Assembly: GCA_030762175.1 (NCBI GenBank)
Contig: CM060831.1
Span: 139,787,001-139,851,000 of the forward strand
Direction: 5' to 3'
Source: Metallyticus violacea
Lineage: Eukaryota; Arthropoda; Insecta; Mantodea; Metallyticidae
Length of the DNA stretch: 64,000 bases
The position numbers and the translations under genes were made by a program. Of the stretch, positions 1 to 11,925 are shown piece after piece. A model generated the notes under the pieces. The model had not been told where the DNA came from. It saw only the letters and a program-made list of their open reading frames with translations, and made no database searches. Every line of letters begins with the position of its first letter. The first letter of the stretch is position 1.

Positions 1-29
1 AAATGTATTTTGACTATAGGATTGAGATT

Positions 30-280
30 AGAAAAGAAATATAAGGAGCAGGTTTCGTTTTTGTACAGGCCGACGAAACGACAGATATTACATGCATGTC
101 AATTTGTTGTGACAGTAAAGCGGCTGGAAGATTCACAATATTCATTGCTGTTTCTGAATTGATTGCAAAAGGCTTAAGGCATACTTTAACAGCTGAACTA
201 GGACAGTACCAAATAAACCAGAAGTCTATAGGGCAAACTTTACAGTTATGAGAGAATGTCGGAGAGGAGTATGAGTCTTG
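30..280 (+). pseudogene. hAT-type transposase relic, copy 1
   Basis: A frame starting at base 63 reads VQADETTDIT, then GRFTIFIAVSEL and GLRHTLTAEL. The (Q)xDETTD block followed by a short strand ending in SEL is the pattern of the catalytic core of hAT transposases of the ZBED/SCAND3-like kind, where the first D belongs to the active site. The same DNA recurs at 21036-21640, which shows it is a dispersed repeat and not a host exon. Upstream, the bases coding RxEIRKEI-like residues are out of frame, and homology fades after about 280. There is no start, no zinc finger and no C-terminal dimerisation region, so it is a dead internal fragment, possibly cut by the window edge. Family assignment rests on motif recognition only. 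Confidence 0.6.
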
Positions 281-1410
281 ATAAAAGAGACCTCTTCACG
301 CTACACACACCTCCATGGCCTGCTGAGTTGATGGATCACTTCAGGTGTGATGCTCCCTTCGTCTGTGATATAGCGCAGATACAAATTCCTTGACAATGCC
401 CCAGGGAATTATCTAGTGTTGTAATATTGTTACATTTGGATGTCCATTATAACGGACCACCATGGTCAGACCAGTGGACTTGAAATTGGAATACGGGGAC
501 AGAACGCTAAGTGTGAGGGTATCCCATCTTGCTGTACTCATACCTGTTTCTTGATGTAACTCAAAATAATATTGCATTAAAAACAGATAAAATATTTAGA
601 TTGATCACACGTTTGTCGGAAAAAAGTATTTTTGAGACACTTCATTGAAGAGTTTTTGCATAGCACAACGTAAAGCAGCGCGATATTCCATGTCTGTATC
701 TAATGATTTATTCACAAACCATAGACGAAGTTATAGGTGACGTTCTCTTTCATATTGCACCAGTATTTGGAACTTAACAAAGGGTTGATTCGGTAAGACT
801 TAAGAGGACATTTCGAGTTGCATTTACTTTTGTCCACTGTTCGGCGTAATTCAAACACACGTTTTTTCCTAGGCAATCCTTTCATGGTAGGCTTATTAAA
901 GCGTCTCCGGAACACATTATTCACATTTGTTCCGTGTTGACACTGGTCACTAACCGCTCCTCAGCGCTGTATCTGTTTGTATCAGTAATTCTTGCGGAAC
1001 TGGTTTCCGTTACATAGAAACGAAAGTTGTTTCCAACATATAGCATATTTTAATTACATTTGAAAACATTTCATTGACGTCGGGGGTACGGTGACTTCTA
1101 CGCCACCACGTAGAACAAATTGCTAATGGAAGTCATGTCCTGAAACCTTGAGGATTGTCATACAAAATAATTTACGTGGCTTTCTGAGAGCATGTTAAGG
1201 TAATGCCCAACAAAATTGGTGAATAAAAAACCACTGTAGGTTTTTGTGTCTCCACCCTTTGACACACACAAAAAAAAAAAAAAAAGTCATCTCTTGAATG
1301 CAAAATTCTTCTAAGTCCTACTCGAGACAGCGCAAGGTTCACAAAGCTGTATAACACTGCAGCAGTTGTGTTATATGGCATGCACTAAAAACTCTGATCA
1401 ATGTGTGTTT
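281..1410. other. Unassigned AT-rich DNA
   Basis: I recognise no element here. A 70-codon minus-strand frame (712-924) is rich in Lys and Arg and has a CNSKCPLK stretch, but its length is within chance for this base composition and I cannot link it to a family. A 17-base A-tract lies near 1270. Confidence 0.5.
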
Positions 1411-1411
1411 T

Positions 1412-1478
1412 CCGTTAGCTCTGTGGCAGAGTGTGCAGTGATGCGGTGGTGCAGGTTCGCCTCCCCGGTATGAAGCAC
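1412..1478 (+). other. tRNA-like relic
   Basis: A box-A-like run (TAGCTCTGTGGCAGAG) is followed about 30 bases later by a box-B-like GGTTCGCCTCC, the spacing of an internal Pol III promoter. The acceptor and anticodon stems do not pair well, so it is not a working tRNA. It is probably the head of an old SINE or a tRNA pseudogene. Confidence 0.35.
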
Positions 1479-1902
1479 TTCTTTTTTTATATATTGTTTC
1501 TCATACACAGCAAGCTTTAACATTAACATATTATATTTCATTATTTTTTCTATCTAAATACAATATGCTGCACATATATTCCCTGCACATGCACAAAGGG
1601 CAAAAGATGACACAACTTTAAGAAGCCTGGGATGCTGTAGCCTCTCGTCCATACTATGGAAATCTGGCATCATCTATGCCCCCAAAAGTGAGGACATTTA
1701 TATATGCTGAGGGTTTATACAAGATACAGATTTATCAGTATTTCTATGTATTTTCATTTTAGAAGATGAATGTTTCTGTTCATCTATTAATTATTTGTAA
1801 AGAATACGTTAGTTTATCATTACGTTTTTGTGTGTACACGTAATACCGTAAAACTGAAAAGATATGATGTTAAGGCACCATGATGATCTACAACAAAAGT
1901 TT

Positions 1903-1977
1903 TGTATGAGATTTGAACTCAGGAGCTTCCGCAGTAGAGCAATGCCTTCTAAACCGCTCGGGCACCGCTACTCAACC
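1903..1977 (-). other. tRNA-like relic (Ser/Leu-type head)
   Basis: On the minus strand GCCCGAGCGGTTTAGAAGGC makes a D-arm-like start with GCC/GGC pairing, and GAGTTCAAATC makes a T-loop and box B with a short TGAG/CTCA stem. The anticodon arm is not convincing and the acceptor ends do not pair. It looks like a tRNA pseudogene or the head of a SINE unrelated to the main families here. Confidence 0.45.
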
Positions 1978-2214
1978 CTACCGTTCTCTTTCCAATCCTT
2001 ATAATGTCGAGTTTGGGGACATTTATTTAAATGTTTCATTACTTTAAAAAGGGGGGGGGGAAACTAATATTAAAACCGCTAGAGCGGTTTTTTAAATTTT
2101 GAGTAACCGCCTCCCCTTTGCTAATAGTCTGATTTCACTGATAGTCTGATTTTCGGAATCTATTTTTCGCATTTTATTTCAGTGGCATATACCGATTTTC
2201 CGACACGTCATTAA

Positions 2215-2830
2215 TGTATGCATGGACATTCATGTGCTGTGGAACTAGAAGAAGCTCTGACCGAGACTCAATAGTAATGCCAGCCCAAACCATAATCGAA
2301 CCACATCCAAATCTGTCTGTTCAATAATGACGATTGAAGCAAGACGTTTGCCAGAATTTCTCCATACACGATACGACCATTTCAACCCTTCAAACGAAAC
2401 CTTGACTCGTCTGTGAAGAGAACAGCCTTCCATTGGCGTACCTGCCAGTTGAGATGATTCTGAGCAACTCTCAGCCGGGCTTCCTTGTGTTGACGTGTCA
2501 AACGAGGGACTTGAAGGGGGGTTCCAGATCTCAACCCTGCATTTCTTAGTCTGTGTCTTACAGTTTGATCAGAAATCATCACTCCAGTTGTTGTTCGTAC
2601 ATCATTTTGTAGATCTCTGGCTGTGCAAAGCTGGTAGAACAAGTACATCTGTTGTCCTCTCTTATGCCCTTGTCCGAGTCGGCTGTCTCTATATATCGCT
2701 CCAAACCCTATGTATGACAGAAAGAATCCGGGAAACAAATGGAATGGAATCGCCATTTTCAATCCATGAAACTGCTCGTGCGGCTGTTGTTTCATTCAGA
2801 TGTCTCGTTGTTCTGTATTAGCCTCAGAGA
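2215..2830 (-). pseudogene. Tc1-like transposase relic
   Basis: The minus strand carries the middle of a Tc1-family transposase, a DDE enzyme that cuts and pastes DNA at TA sites. From right to left: a DNA-binding tail ending VPRLTRQHKEARL, then the first catalytic segment VLFTDESRFRL with its aspartate intact (near 2410). After a frameshift the same gene continues in another frame (2433 to 2245) as WSYRVWR, LASIVIIEQTDLD and VRLWFGLAL, matching the part after the first D. The block around the second D and E is missing. No terminal inverted repeats were found. With a frameshift, no first helix-turn-helix and no complete triad it is dead. Recognition of the Tc1 family is confident; the exact ends are not. 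Confidence 0.85.
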
Positions 2831-4360
2831 ACACAAAATAACGATTTCCTACCACAGAGCACTGTTAAAACCGGTTTTCAAAAAAATAAGTCAAAGAGTA
2901 CTCACTTTGATTTCAACAGTTCTTGAAACTTCAATAATTTATTCATAGAAAAACTAAGATTTTTGTTCTAGTTTTAAACAGACTGTAAAACACAACATGT
3001 GACTGTTGAAAATTACATTGTATCAATATTTATTATAGGGATTTGGTTTAAACTTGCATTCCTATACTTTTTTTGAGCATAATGATCACTTCTATTTTGA
3101 ATTATAACTTTTATGTTTACTATTCCAATACTGTTAAGTTGTCCTCCATCACGTTCTAAAAAATATTGCTTTATATATCTGTTTAAAAAATATGATAATG
3201 GAGTTAAATCGCCGAATGCTTGAGAGCTCTTTGTTGGTGTCATGTTAATGTGGGATAATGAACTTTTACATCTAAAGGAAAGACGTACTAACATTACCAC
3301 AGAGAAGTGGACTGTGCACTGAGAGTGCTGCAATTCCTACATTGTATCATTGTATGGTAACCTAAACAACTGCTTGGACCGTATCGTCTACATCAGCGAA
3401 TGTTTACGAAGACATTTTGGGCGGAATGACGATTTTCTATTATGTTAATGCAAGTAGGCTAACAACCGTGATCACTTGACTGTGAGCCGATCTAACTACA
3501 GGAAACCAGTTCTTTGTTCGTCCCCGTCATGCATGAACTATAGCTGTGGGGGTTATTGCCCTTAAATCACAGGTGTACTTAGTTCGAGTTCCATACGACA
3601 AAATTATCTCCTTTATTCATGAAAGAATAAGAGAGGAAGGGTGTTGTTTTCCTCATGGAAACTGAACAGGGCTTCGCAGTGCTTACGAAGACCGCAATGG
3701 ACCCAGTAGTTACTGACTTGTTTCAGTTAACAGCTGAAATGACAGAATTGTTTCTAAGCTAAATAAGGTACTTTGAATACGAACTTAAAGAAGTGACGTT
3801 GATGAGCCTTTTAGACTATGGGGAGTCGTTTCTCTACCGAAAGACTTTTCTAAAAGTCGAAACTGCACTCCCGCTTTAATAGAGATCTTTGCTTTACCTC
3901 GAGATTGACTGTGTGAGGAATATTGCTGCTGGAGTTAACGGCAGAAAGGAAGTGGTAAAATGGACGTGAGAGCAGAATTTTTTATTAACATGTAAATATT
4001 TTAATTCACCCCCTAAAGTTTTACTTAGATTATTGAAAATTAAAGAAAAATAGGTGCACTTTTGGCATAATATATATAAAGTTGAAGTGATCGCATATTT
4101 TGCATCAAATAACATCTTTAGAATAAATAAAAAAACATTTTTTTTCGTTAGCAAACTAATTTGCAAAGCTATCTGTATCAAAAACATTTAAAATGTATTA
4201 AAATATAATTTCGGCATAAATATTGTTATAATTTTATTTTAAATACCTGGTGACCAAACAAAAAGTAACCTAAATACTTTGTTTCGTACACACGCATACC
4301 AATCATACAGCTATTTGTTATATGTACTTTCCAAAATTGTGTGTGCATCATACTCCCCTT
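2831..4360. other. Unassigned AT-rich DNA
   Basis: No element recognised. A 106-codon minus-strand frame (3013-3333) is somewhat long but shows no motif I know and no flanking repeat. The stretch 3950-4300 is very AT-rich. Confidence 0.45.
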
Positions 4361-4620
4361 TTACACTGTGCAGTACTGTTTCTGAAGTTCGTCCACAATA
4401 CGAGGAATGGGTAAACCCCCCCCCCCCCCCGCAATAGCGCGCGAACTGGGAAGCAGATGTTGTAGCAAGCGCCTTTTGAAACGCTTGTCCATATCAAGGT
4501 TGTTCAGCAACTCTCCCTGAAAACGTTCAATAACTTGCTCCTTTACACTTCTGATGTGACTTTCCATGTGCATTCTCAACGAAGTATAACGTATATGTCG
4601 AGGGAAGACACAGACTTGGC
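4361..4620 (-). pseudogene. Unrecognised coding-like fragment
   Basis: A minus-strand frame starting at 4579 (72 codons) reads as a plausible charged helical protein: HIRSVKEQVIERF, then LDMDKRFKRRLLQHLL, and ends after a Gly run encoded by a C-tract at 4417-4430. Reading upstream without requiring ATG it extends through VFPRHIRY. That piece recurs in a second DNA copy at 4831-4910, where VFPRHIRY is again in frame. I do not recognise the family. Because part of it is repeated nearby it is more likely a repeat-borne or duplicated gene fragment than an isolated host exon. Confidence 0.3.
4545..4612. repeat. Direct repeat, copy 1 of 2
   Basis: Starts ACACTTCTGATGTGAC and ends in GAGGGAAGACACAG. 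The second copy lies at 4831-4910 with about 12 extra bases. Both copies share the same two ends with scattered changes between. Confidence 0.75.
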
Positions 4621-4830
4621 GTTACAAGTAGGGCTGAAGACACTAGGAATCTCTTGCTGCTAGTGTAATCTCCGAGCGGCTGACCAAGTCCCAAGCAACA
4701 GCGGAGCTTACTCCATGCACTTGTGTTTCATGTTGAATGTACTCTTTTATGTTAAAAATAATGTAACCTATGTGTTTCCCTGTGAAAAATGAATTAATAG
4801 TGCATTGGTACGCTGGTAAAATATTAGGCT

Positions 4831-4910
4831 ACACTTCTGATGTGACTTAATTCTATTTCCATGTTCATTCCCGATGAAGTACGTACCGTATATGCCGAGG
4901 GAAGACACAG
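4831..4910. repeat. Direct repeat, copy 2 of 2
   Basis: Same ends as 4545-4612 (ACACTTCTGATGTGAC ... GAGGGAAGACACAG). The minus strand again encodes RCVFPRHIRY here but runs into a stop earlier than the first copy does. Confidence 0.75.
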
Positions 4911-5091
4911 CGGCTCACGCTGTCACTTTCTTCGAAGGTAACGGTCTCTGTGCATGTTCTTAACCGAGAAATTGAGCATTTTGCTTGATATGGCCCATCA
5001 CATTTGTCAGACCACCCCACCACCCCTTTGGAGGTACTGAGGATTTTGTTGCACATTGAACATAACATGTGCACAATATTGAACTCGTGTT

Positions 5092-5208
5092 GTTGATTTG
5101 GTTTATTTATGGACGCTCTTTAACATCTCAGGTCATCAGCGTCCCATTCAATTCACGGCGTGAAACATCCGACAAATTTTGCTCAGAGGCCTCTTCTTTC
5201 AGACTCGC
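5092..5208 (-). mobile_element. SINE-1, 3' part only
   Basis: The plus strand shows the reverse of the SINE-1 3' end: tail TTGATTTGGTTTATTTA, then GGACGCTCTTTAACATCTC and GGTCATCAGCGTCCCATTC, reaching the GAGGCCTC block. The body and tRNA-like head are missing. SINE-1 is the commonest repeat of this window. Confidence 0.9.
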
Positions 5209-7604
5209 GATGTTGAGTCTGACTCCTTCAGCTTATGGAATTTCATGACATTTTCTTTTTTAAATGCTATTTTGCATATGGTCGGTTAATTTGTTTTTTG
5301 GGGGGAAGGGACCTTCCTGTATTTTGGGTACTGAAGTAAAGTTATTTTATCACAAATTAACTCAAGTTTCTCTAAAATATCTTTATATTTTCTTACATGC
5401 TCCAGATATGGAAACAAACCAACAATATCTCTTACTTTTTTTTAGAATTGTTGGAGCTTAAGGAACACTTGAAAAATCAGGATGATTGAGAGGAATTTTC
5501 ATGAAATAATAAAACGGATAAAGCCACCAATGTTATACTTCAGTGGCACATAATTCTGAATCTTAAACTGAACAACACACTGCGGCTGGAGATTTTAACG
5601 AAATGATAGCAGATTGATAGCCTTTTGAAATATCCCAATATACAAAAGATTGGTGCTACAAATTACAACAAATATTTTGAGCTTCAACGACAGAATTCTT
5701 TGGCTTTCCTGGTTTCATTAGCTGAAATTCCAGTCAGTATCTAGCACAATGTGTCGTTCATCTGTTATTCTGTTTAACATAAAAAGCATATTTAATTTAA
5801 TTTCTTTGTTGTCCGTTATAGTAATGGCTTTTACTCAACATCTTAGGCACCTACAAGCTGCAGGATGTCACCAGCTATCATGTTAGTCGCATTTCTAAGT
5901 CAATATTTTGGGTAAACCAATTGCAAAAACGAAACTTTAGTAACCACCACAACAAAAGTACGGATTATTCCACGATTTTGCATTTTGACATCTCTTATTT
6001 TAAACAAGTGTAACAAATCTGAAACAACAAAACCCAAACATTTTTGCAATGTAAAGAAAAGGCAGTAAATTCATTTTTGAATTCTCTCACCACTCACTAA
6101 AGGTGAGTTTTGAAATCTTTTATCTTTGTGGTGGGTTCTTACTGAGGACACTGAAGGGCCTCTCAGTTGAAGCTGAAGTTATTAGAGTTCGAACAGCTAC
6201 TTATAACAGATTTTTGGCTTACAAACTAGCATTTCTTTAAATTCTTTTTGAACAAAATAAGTTTATAGAGTATAGTGTTATCCAGAAATAAACATTCTTT
6301 TGTTTTACGGTAGAGCATATTGGTAATGGGTGAATATTTAAAAACAAAAAATTAAAAGTTGTCACGCTGTTAAGGAACACGTAAGGGCGTTGTTGTTCTC
6401 AGCATCTACAAGACATTCAACACGCTCAGCGTCACTAGTGCAGAAGTGTGAAGCTGTCGAGTAATAGTGTAAATGTGAACCGCCCTAAAGTAATTTTTTA
6501 TAAAACTAAGCAGTGTACAGGATTACAATTGAGATGACAGTGTTAGGAACTTAAGGACATGTCATGCAGGAATGCGGAACTTTGTCACATCGAACGGTGG
6601 TCCGTTGGATGCCAGACTTTCGACAAGACACACTAGAAGCTCATTACGTTTATTTGATTCAATCACTGTTGAAGGTGAATCGTTGATGGACAGTGAGAGA
6701 GATAGACGCAGAAATCAGAACAAACCACACTACAGTGTTGCAGTAGGGCACTCCTTAGCAAACATAAACATTAACAAAAGTGGCTTAGTTACACCTAGTT
6801 TCTATAATAAATGGTTTATATTACTGAATATATTGCTATTGCATTCTTTCCAGCCCTCGTACAAGCATACCCGTCCCATTGGATATTTATGTTACATTCA
6901 TTAGTCATATAATCCAACTCACGGCTGACTTATAGAAGTGAAGTAAAGTAAATATGTGGTTACAGAAATAACCACAGGCTTTCAAACAGCATTTTCATAT
7001 ATAACTCAAAGCATGCAAATGCGGCTGGAGAGTTGCAGCTGTGATCTTAATCCTTTGGTGTCAATTACAGAGGGAAAGGTTTCCTCTTAATGGCGCGGAC
7101 ATGTCCTATCTAAAGAAACTCGTACAGAAGACTGGTAATAGTCTCGAGTTCTGTGCATGGGTAGACAACTGTATGATGTGTTTATTATATTAGATTTGCT
7201 GAAAGTCTTTTTTATATTCGTGTAAATCGTGGCATTTATAAACAGCCACTAAAGAATCTGCGATCTGTTTGTTAAGGGGCACTAAAGGTTCCTCAGCCTA
7301 AGAGAAGGTGCGTTATAATATCTCTACCGTGTTGCAATGTAATTTTAATGCTCTTTTTGTAGAGAAGAATTAATAGGAGAGCAAGGGGTTTTTTCCTCAG
7401 ATGTTTATATTATCTTCTAACAAAATTACATTTTATAAAATAATATCTTAAAGTACATTATGTAAACATATTTTAATGACAGTGTCATCTTTAAGACATT
7501 GTAGCAGTTAAAGGATTAGGTGATAATTTGGCCGAATGAGTTCAGGGTACTTTGTGACCTAAGTTTGCCAAGCATTCACTAAAGAACTGAGGGAAAATCA
7601 GTCA

Positions 7605-7672
7605 ACCCAACCGGAAATCAAACCCGGGCCCACCGGTTGTAAAGCGCATGTCCTTCGTAAGAAACAAAGTTT
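7605..7672 (-). other. tRNA-like relic (3' half)
   Basis: On the minus strand GGACATGCGCTTTACAAC leads into a box B, GGGTTTGATTTCC, after an anticodon-arm-like segment. Only the 3' half of a tRNA-like head is visible, followed by about 100 bases that could be a SINE body. It is not one of the three SINE families named here. Confidence 0.4.
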
Positions 7673-7853
7673 AAAAATATTTTATAGAACAAAGGTACTT
7701 AAATTTTTGAATTCTCTTGGAGCATGGACCAGGGTTATTTCAAAAGGGTTGGAGTACTTTAAAATGATTTTTATTAGTCCTTTTCCCCGAAGCAGTTCAT
7801 GCTAGAGCACAAATTTGTGTGGTCTCTTTGTTTGCATAAGCGAATTATTTCAC

Positions 7854-7877
<24 letters not shown>
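7854..7877. repeat. Poly-T tract
   Basis: 24 uninterrupted T. It may be the tail of an unrecognised minus-strand retroposon, but nothing recognisable flanks it. Confidence 0.9.
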
Positions 7878-7884
<7 letters not shown>

Positions 7885-8601
7885 CTAGGTTCATTGTTAA
7901 AACAAATGATAGTATTATTAATTTTAAAAATGGAAAAAATTCTCATTAAACGAACGAGTTTATATAAAAATATATTCTGTTTTGTTCGAAATTAATGTCT
8001 ATGCTGTACTGTTATTGATTCTCTAAAAATGGAACATTGAAAATTACAAGTTTAACATGGCGGAGGTAGACGGTATTTTCTCTCCTTAGAAGGGACACTG
8101 TTTGTTCTTGTTTACAGGTACAAAATAATGAAAAAAGAGAGAGTTTTATATTTATAAAAATAGTCACTGAGCTTCCTTCATTCAAACTTGACGGAAATAC
8201 CAGGTTTATTGCGGTCGCCTCACCACTGCAAACCATGTGAATACAATAGACTCTTTGTCGGTAGGGTTGTAAATAAGTTGTATTTCGTGGATATTAGTAT
8301 CTAATCGTAGGAAATCTGGTTCCTCACGTACGGCCCATTAGAGCCGGAAGAAGTTATTGAGAATATAACAGTTTTATTACCCCTCAGAGAGCAATATTTG
8401 GACATTTTAAGCCCTTTCTTAACATTATGGTCACGCAGCAAAATACAGAAGGGCCCAAAAATATATATACACATTCAGCTTTAACGTTTTATTTTCAGAT
8501 ATATGAAGACATCAAAGCAGACTGTCATGTTTTCTCAAAATGTTCATTATCATCCGGTTGCTTCTGATTTCGGCAACTCCTGCAGAAACATTACCTTTAG
8601 T

Positions 8602-8850
8602 GTCCATAGCTTTGCTTGTAGTGGTAACCGTACTTGCCTGCTAAACCCAAAATCGCGGGTTCAAACCCGGCCAGGACCGATGGATTTTTTCGGGCGTAAA
8701 AATCCTTCGGAAGGGAAGTAAAGCACGATAAAGAACCTCAAGCCTGAAAGATGAGGCCTCTAAAATTTACCGGCCGTTTCACGCCCTGAATAGGATGGGA
8801 TGCTGATTACCTGAGATGTTAAAGAGCGTCCGTAAACACAACAAATCTAC
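8602..8850 (+). mobile_element. SINE-1, near full length, internally deleted
   Basis: The tRNA-like head is visible from GTAGTGGTAACCGTACTTGC to the box B GGGTTCAAACCC and CCAGGACC. It is followed by the body landmarks TTTTTTCGGGCGTAAAA, GAACCTCAAGCCTGAAAG and GGCCGTTTCACGCCCTGAA, and the 3' end GAGATGTTAAAGAGCGTCCG. Compared with the copy at 18508 it lacks about 40 bases of the body (the CGTGGGTCCCGTGTCG block). Such elements are transcribed by Pol III from boxes A and B and copied by a partner LINE. Confidence 0.92.
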
Positions 8851-9445
8851 AACAGCAACAACATAGGAATTGCTCTGCACTGTATTTAAATGCTGGTTTC
8901 CAACATCTTTTAGGTTTCCAGCTAAATTTCCAGCACATTTCAGAATGGTCATGCATTGCTCTAAAGTCAAACGGGTCTTTCGTTTTTTTTTTTTTTTCTT
9001 TTCTTTTCTTTTTTTTCCCCCCACGTTTTATTATTTCTCATCATGGCCACATGGTTGCTTTAGAAACTACATCTTTAGAAAAAAAAAAAAAACAGAAATT
9101 TCCATATGGAGTGATAATTAAGTTCGAATTTTGAAAAATGGTATAATTTCTATTAAAGTGTGTATACGTTATTTTGGACCCCTAGGTATTATCATACCTC
9201 TCTAAGGCCTAAACTAATGTCGGCATATCAAAGGGCATTTGTTGCTGTTTTTCAGCGTTATCCTCAAAAGACTTAAGTGAGACGATACTAATGTTTTAAA
9301 ATATAGACCAAGCAATTAGCTTTAATTTTAATTGCAAATTTGGGGAGAAGAAAATGGAGAAATTTGATCAATTCGGAATCTCTGTAAATTTTACAAAAGT
9401 TCAACATCAGCAAGTGTTGTTGCAGCAAGAGTAGCCTTGTGGGGA

Positions 9446-9446
<1 letters not shown>
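8851..9446. other. Unassigned; T-rich and A-rich tracts
   Basis: Contains pyrimidine-rich runs near 8983-9020 and an A-run near 9080. Frames here are low-complexity artefacts (Lys or Phe runs). Confidence 0.5.

Positions 9447-9503
<57 letters not shown>
9447..9503. repeat. (ATT)19 microsatellite
   Basis: 57 bases of perfect ATT repeat. It touches the 3' tail side of the minus-strand SINE-1 at 9501, so it probably grew from the SINE's A/T-rich tail. Confidence 0.97.
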
Positions 9504-9655
9504 TGGCTATTTAAGGACATTCTTTAATATCTGTGACCATTAGCGTCCATTTCAAATTAGAGCGTATATCGGCCGATAAATTTTGCTCAGATGCCCCTTT
9601 TTTACGTGCCGTAAATCTAGGGATACAGGACCAACGGCATACTTCCCTTCCGAAA
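9501..9655 (-). mobile_element. SINE-1, 3' part only
   Basis: Diverged reverse copy of the SINE-1 3' half: GGACATTCTTTAATATCT, TTAGCGTCC, CCGATAAATTTTGCTCAGA, then ACGTGCCGTAAAT and CTTCCCTTCCGAA. Its 3' end is joined to the (ATT)19 tract. The tRNA-like head is absent. Confidence 0.85.
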
Positions 9656-11681
9656 TCATATTGTGTGACGACTGCTAATTTTTAAAAATAAAGGCTGTCA
9701 GTTTGGAGGCAGTTATATTATTTTTACTCATTCTGAACACCAATCTCAGTAAAATAATTGAAGGGATTGAACACCTTTTGATGTGTTTTGTTTAGTACTC
9801 GAGCCTGTCAATGGCAGATAATAGTTTCATCGGTTTATGTATGGCATCAGTTAATCCAGTAAACGTTAAACTATTCCAATATGGGGAAAGTGTTATAGAA
9901 AGAACAAAGGAAATTTCGCTTTTAATTTAAATTATTACGACATACTTGTGAGTACAGCAATTTTACGTTTTATTATAACGAATGCCATAATCACATTTTC
10001 TTTCCCACCCTTAAATATGATAAAATGGATAGTATTTTAGTTTTCAAAGTACAATTTGTTTACTGATAAAACTATAAATATCAGGCTTTTCGTAGGCTTC
10101 TCATTTAATTTTAACAGAATATATGAATCACAGTAGATTAACGATGATGAATCCATAAAATTATGGACAACTTAATTGCGTACTATTTAGATCAATTAGT
10201 GTATGTATTTTACTTGTTAAGCACGTGGATAAAAGTTCTCAAGTATTTAAAAACGCAAAACAAAAGCTGAGAGAGGAAGAACGTTAGGGCAGAGCGGTGT
10301 TGAAAAATATTAATTATTAGGTGCCAAGCTTATGTGTATGCTTTTATCGAGATGAAAACCTGCAGGCGCCCCTGAAGCAAACGACAAGTATTGTGCATAA
10401 ACCTGCGTGTATATTTTTATATTTTTGCTTGCTCTTAAAACACCTGGGTAAGGAAATCACGGCACAGCTATGCAGCAGTGTTTTGACTGAAATCACTTCG
10501 CTTGCATGGTATCTGGTAGCTGGATCTAGAGACTTTACAACTCATTTACATATTCTTTGTTTTCTGTGCTTGCTTTACCATGACGACGGTTACTTTTAGT
10601 GAATAAGAAAGTAGGAAAAATACTTGACACTGCAGCAAAAATAACGAGTATATTCTCACTCCCAGATGCCTTCTATTTAACTGAAAATTATTAAGGGATT
10701 TTCTTCTTCAGGACTTTCAAAGTTAAAAAATAGAATAATTTTTAGTTAAAGGAAATGTGTGTTTCGGGATTTTGTAACCCGCCCCCCCCCCCACACACAC
10801 ACGTAGAGGAAGAGGTACAAATATGGAATGCCATTTTATTTTGGGCAGCTACTATCAAGATAACTAGAAAAAGGCTTGTGAAATACTACACAATGTATAG
10901 ACACATCAACATCAGAAAATATAGAAAAAATATTTTTAAAAAACTGCATTTCCAATGTTTCGAAAAAGCGATGCACAAATACAGAACACTGTTGAAAGTT
11001 TAGTTTAATTAAAACTATTAAAATGATGAAGCGAAACTTAACACATACACGTGCTCTGGCTCACAATTAGCACGTGGCCACAACTCGTAGGTACATTTAA
11101 CACAAGAGCGAAAGAGACTGCTGAGCGTCTCCTAAAGATATATCTGGTGTCCGTTCATTAAAAGTCGCAGTCACACCTCTCTGTCCTCTCACTTAAAAAT
11201 AATGTGAGATAATGTCCTTCCCCCATCTGGAATGCCATGGTCTACAAGCCCCTTCTTGTTAGCTTGAAGAAGTTCTTCATTGTAAGAGCATATTGAAGTA
11301 ATTTCTCTTGAGGAAGTACCAGTGTTTTAGGCGCAGTTTTTAGTTGAGTAGTCTCATTTAGTGACTTATTCTTTTTCAATTTGGCAACTCAAACAGTATC
11401 TTTTTGTCACTTTAAATATTTGTGATACTTTAAGGAAGCCTATATTTATTTATCTTACCTGTTTTATTACTGTCTGCACAACAGTAATCCCTGAAGGGCG
11501 ATTATTAGAATCCATATTAGTGATACTGCAACCTTCGAAATTCTAACCTCAGTACATGCGGAAACTCATATGAGAGACAAACAAATAATACATGACAATA
11601 ATGCCTGATATATCCACTACAGCATGATGTGCAATTCACTGCGATAACATTGATAAACATGTTACCGTAATACATATTTAC
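9656..11681. other. Unassigned AT-rich DNA
   Basis: Nothing recognised. A C-run followed by CA repeats lies near 10781-10802. The open frames are of chance length and show no motif. Confidence 0.5.
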
Positions 11682-11925
11682 TCATGTCTCCTAAATCCAA
11701 CCCCGGTCAGGGTTATGGGTGTTATTCGGGCGTAAAAATTCTAAGTATGGCTTCCTTTGGAAGGGAAGTAAAGCCGTGGGTCCCGTGTCGTACATTTACG
11801 ACATGTAAAAGAACCTCAAGTCTGAAAGAAGAGGCCTCTGAGCAAAATTTATCGACCTTTTCACGCATTGGTTTGAATTGTGTGGGATGTTAAAGAGCGT
11901 TGGTAAATAAAACAAATCAACAAAA
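11682..11925 (+). mobile_element. SINE-1, 5'-eroded
   Basis: Begins within the head (GTCTCCTAAATCCAACCCCG) with a damaged box B, then an intact body: TTCGGGCGTAAAAATTCTAA, GTATGGCTTCCTTTGG, GCCGTGGGTCCCGTGTCG, GAACCTCAAG. It ends GGGATGTTAAAGAGCG and TAAATAAAACAAATCAAC. Confidence 0.93.

Larger units (their letters stand above)
5209..8601. other. Unassigned AT-rich DNA
   Basis: No coding region or known repeat recognised apart from the tRNA-like scrap near 7.6 kb and a T-tract at 7854-7877. A 110-codon plus-strand frame (6572-6904) shows no motif and no codon pattern that sets it apart from chance frames. Confidence 0.45.

Noticed and set aside
4417..4430. Homopolymer C and G runs as regulatory G-quadruplex
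   Set aside because: Single isolated runs (also near 2051, 10781, 42617) without the four-run spacing needed; common simple-sequence noise here.
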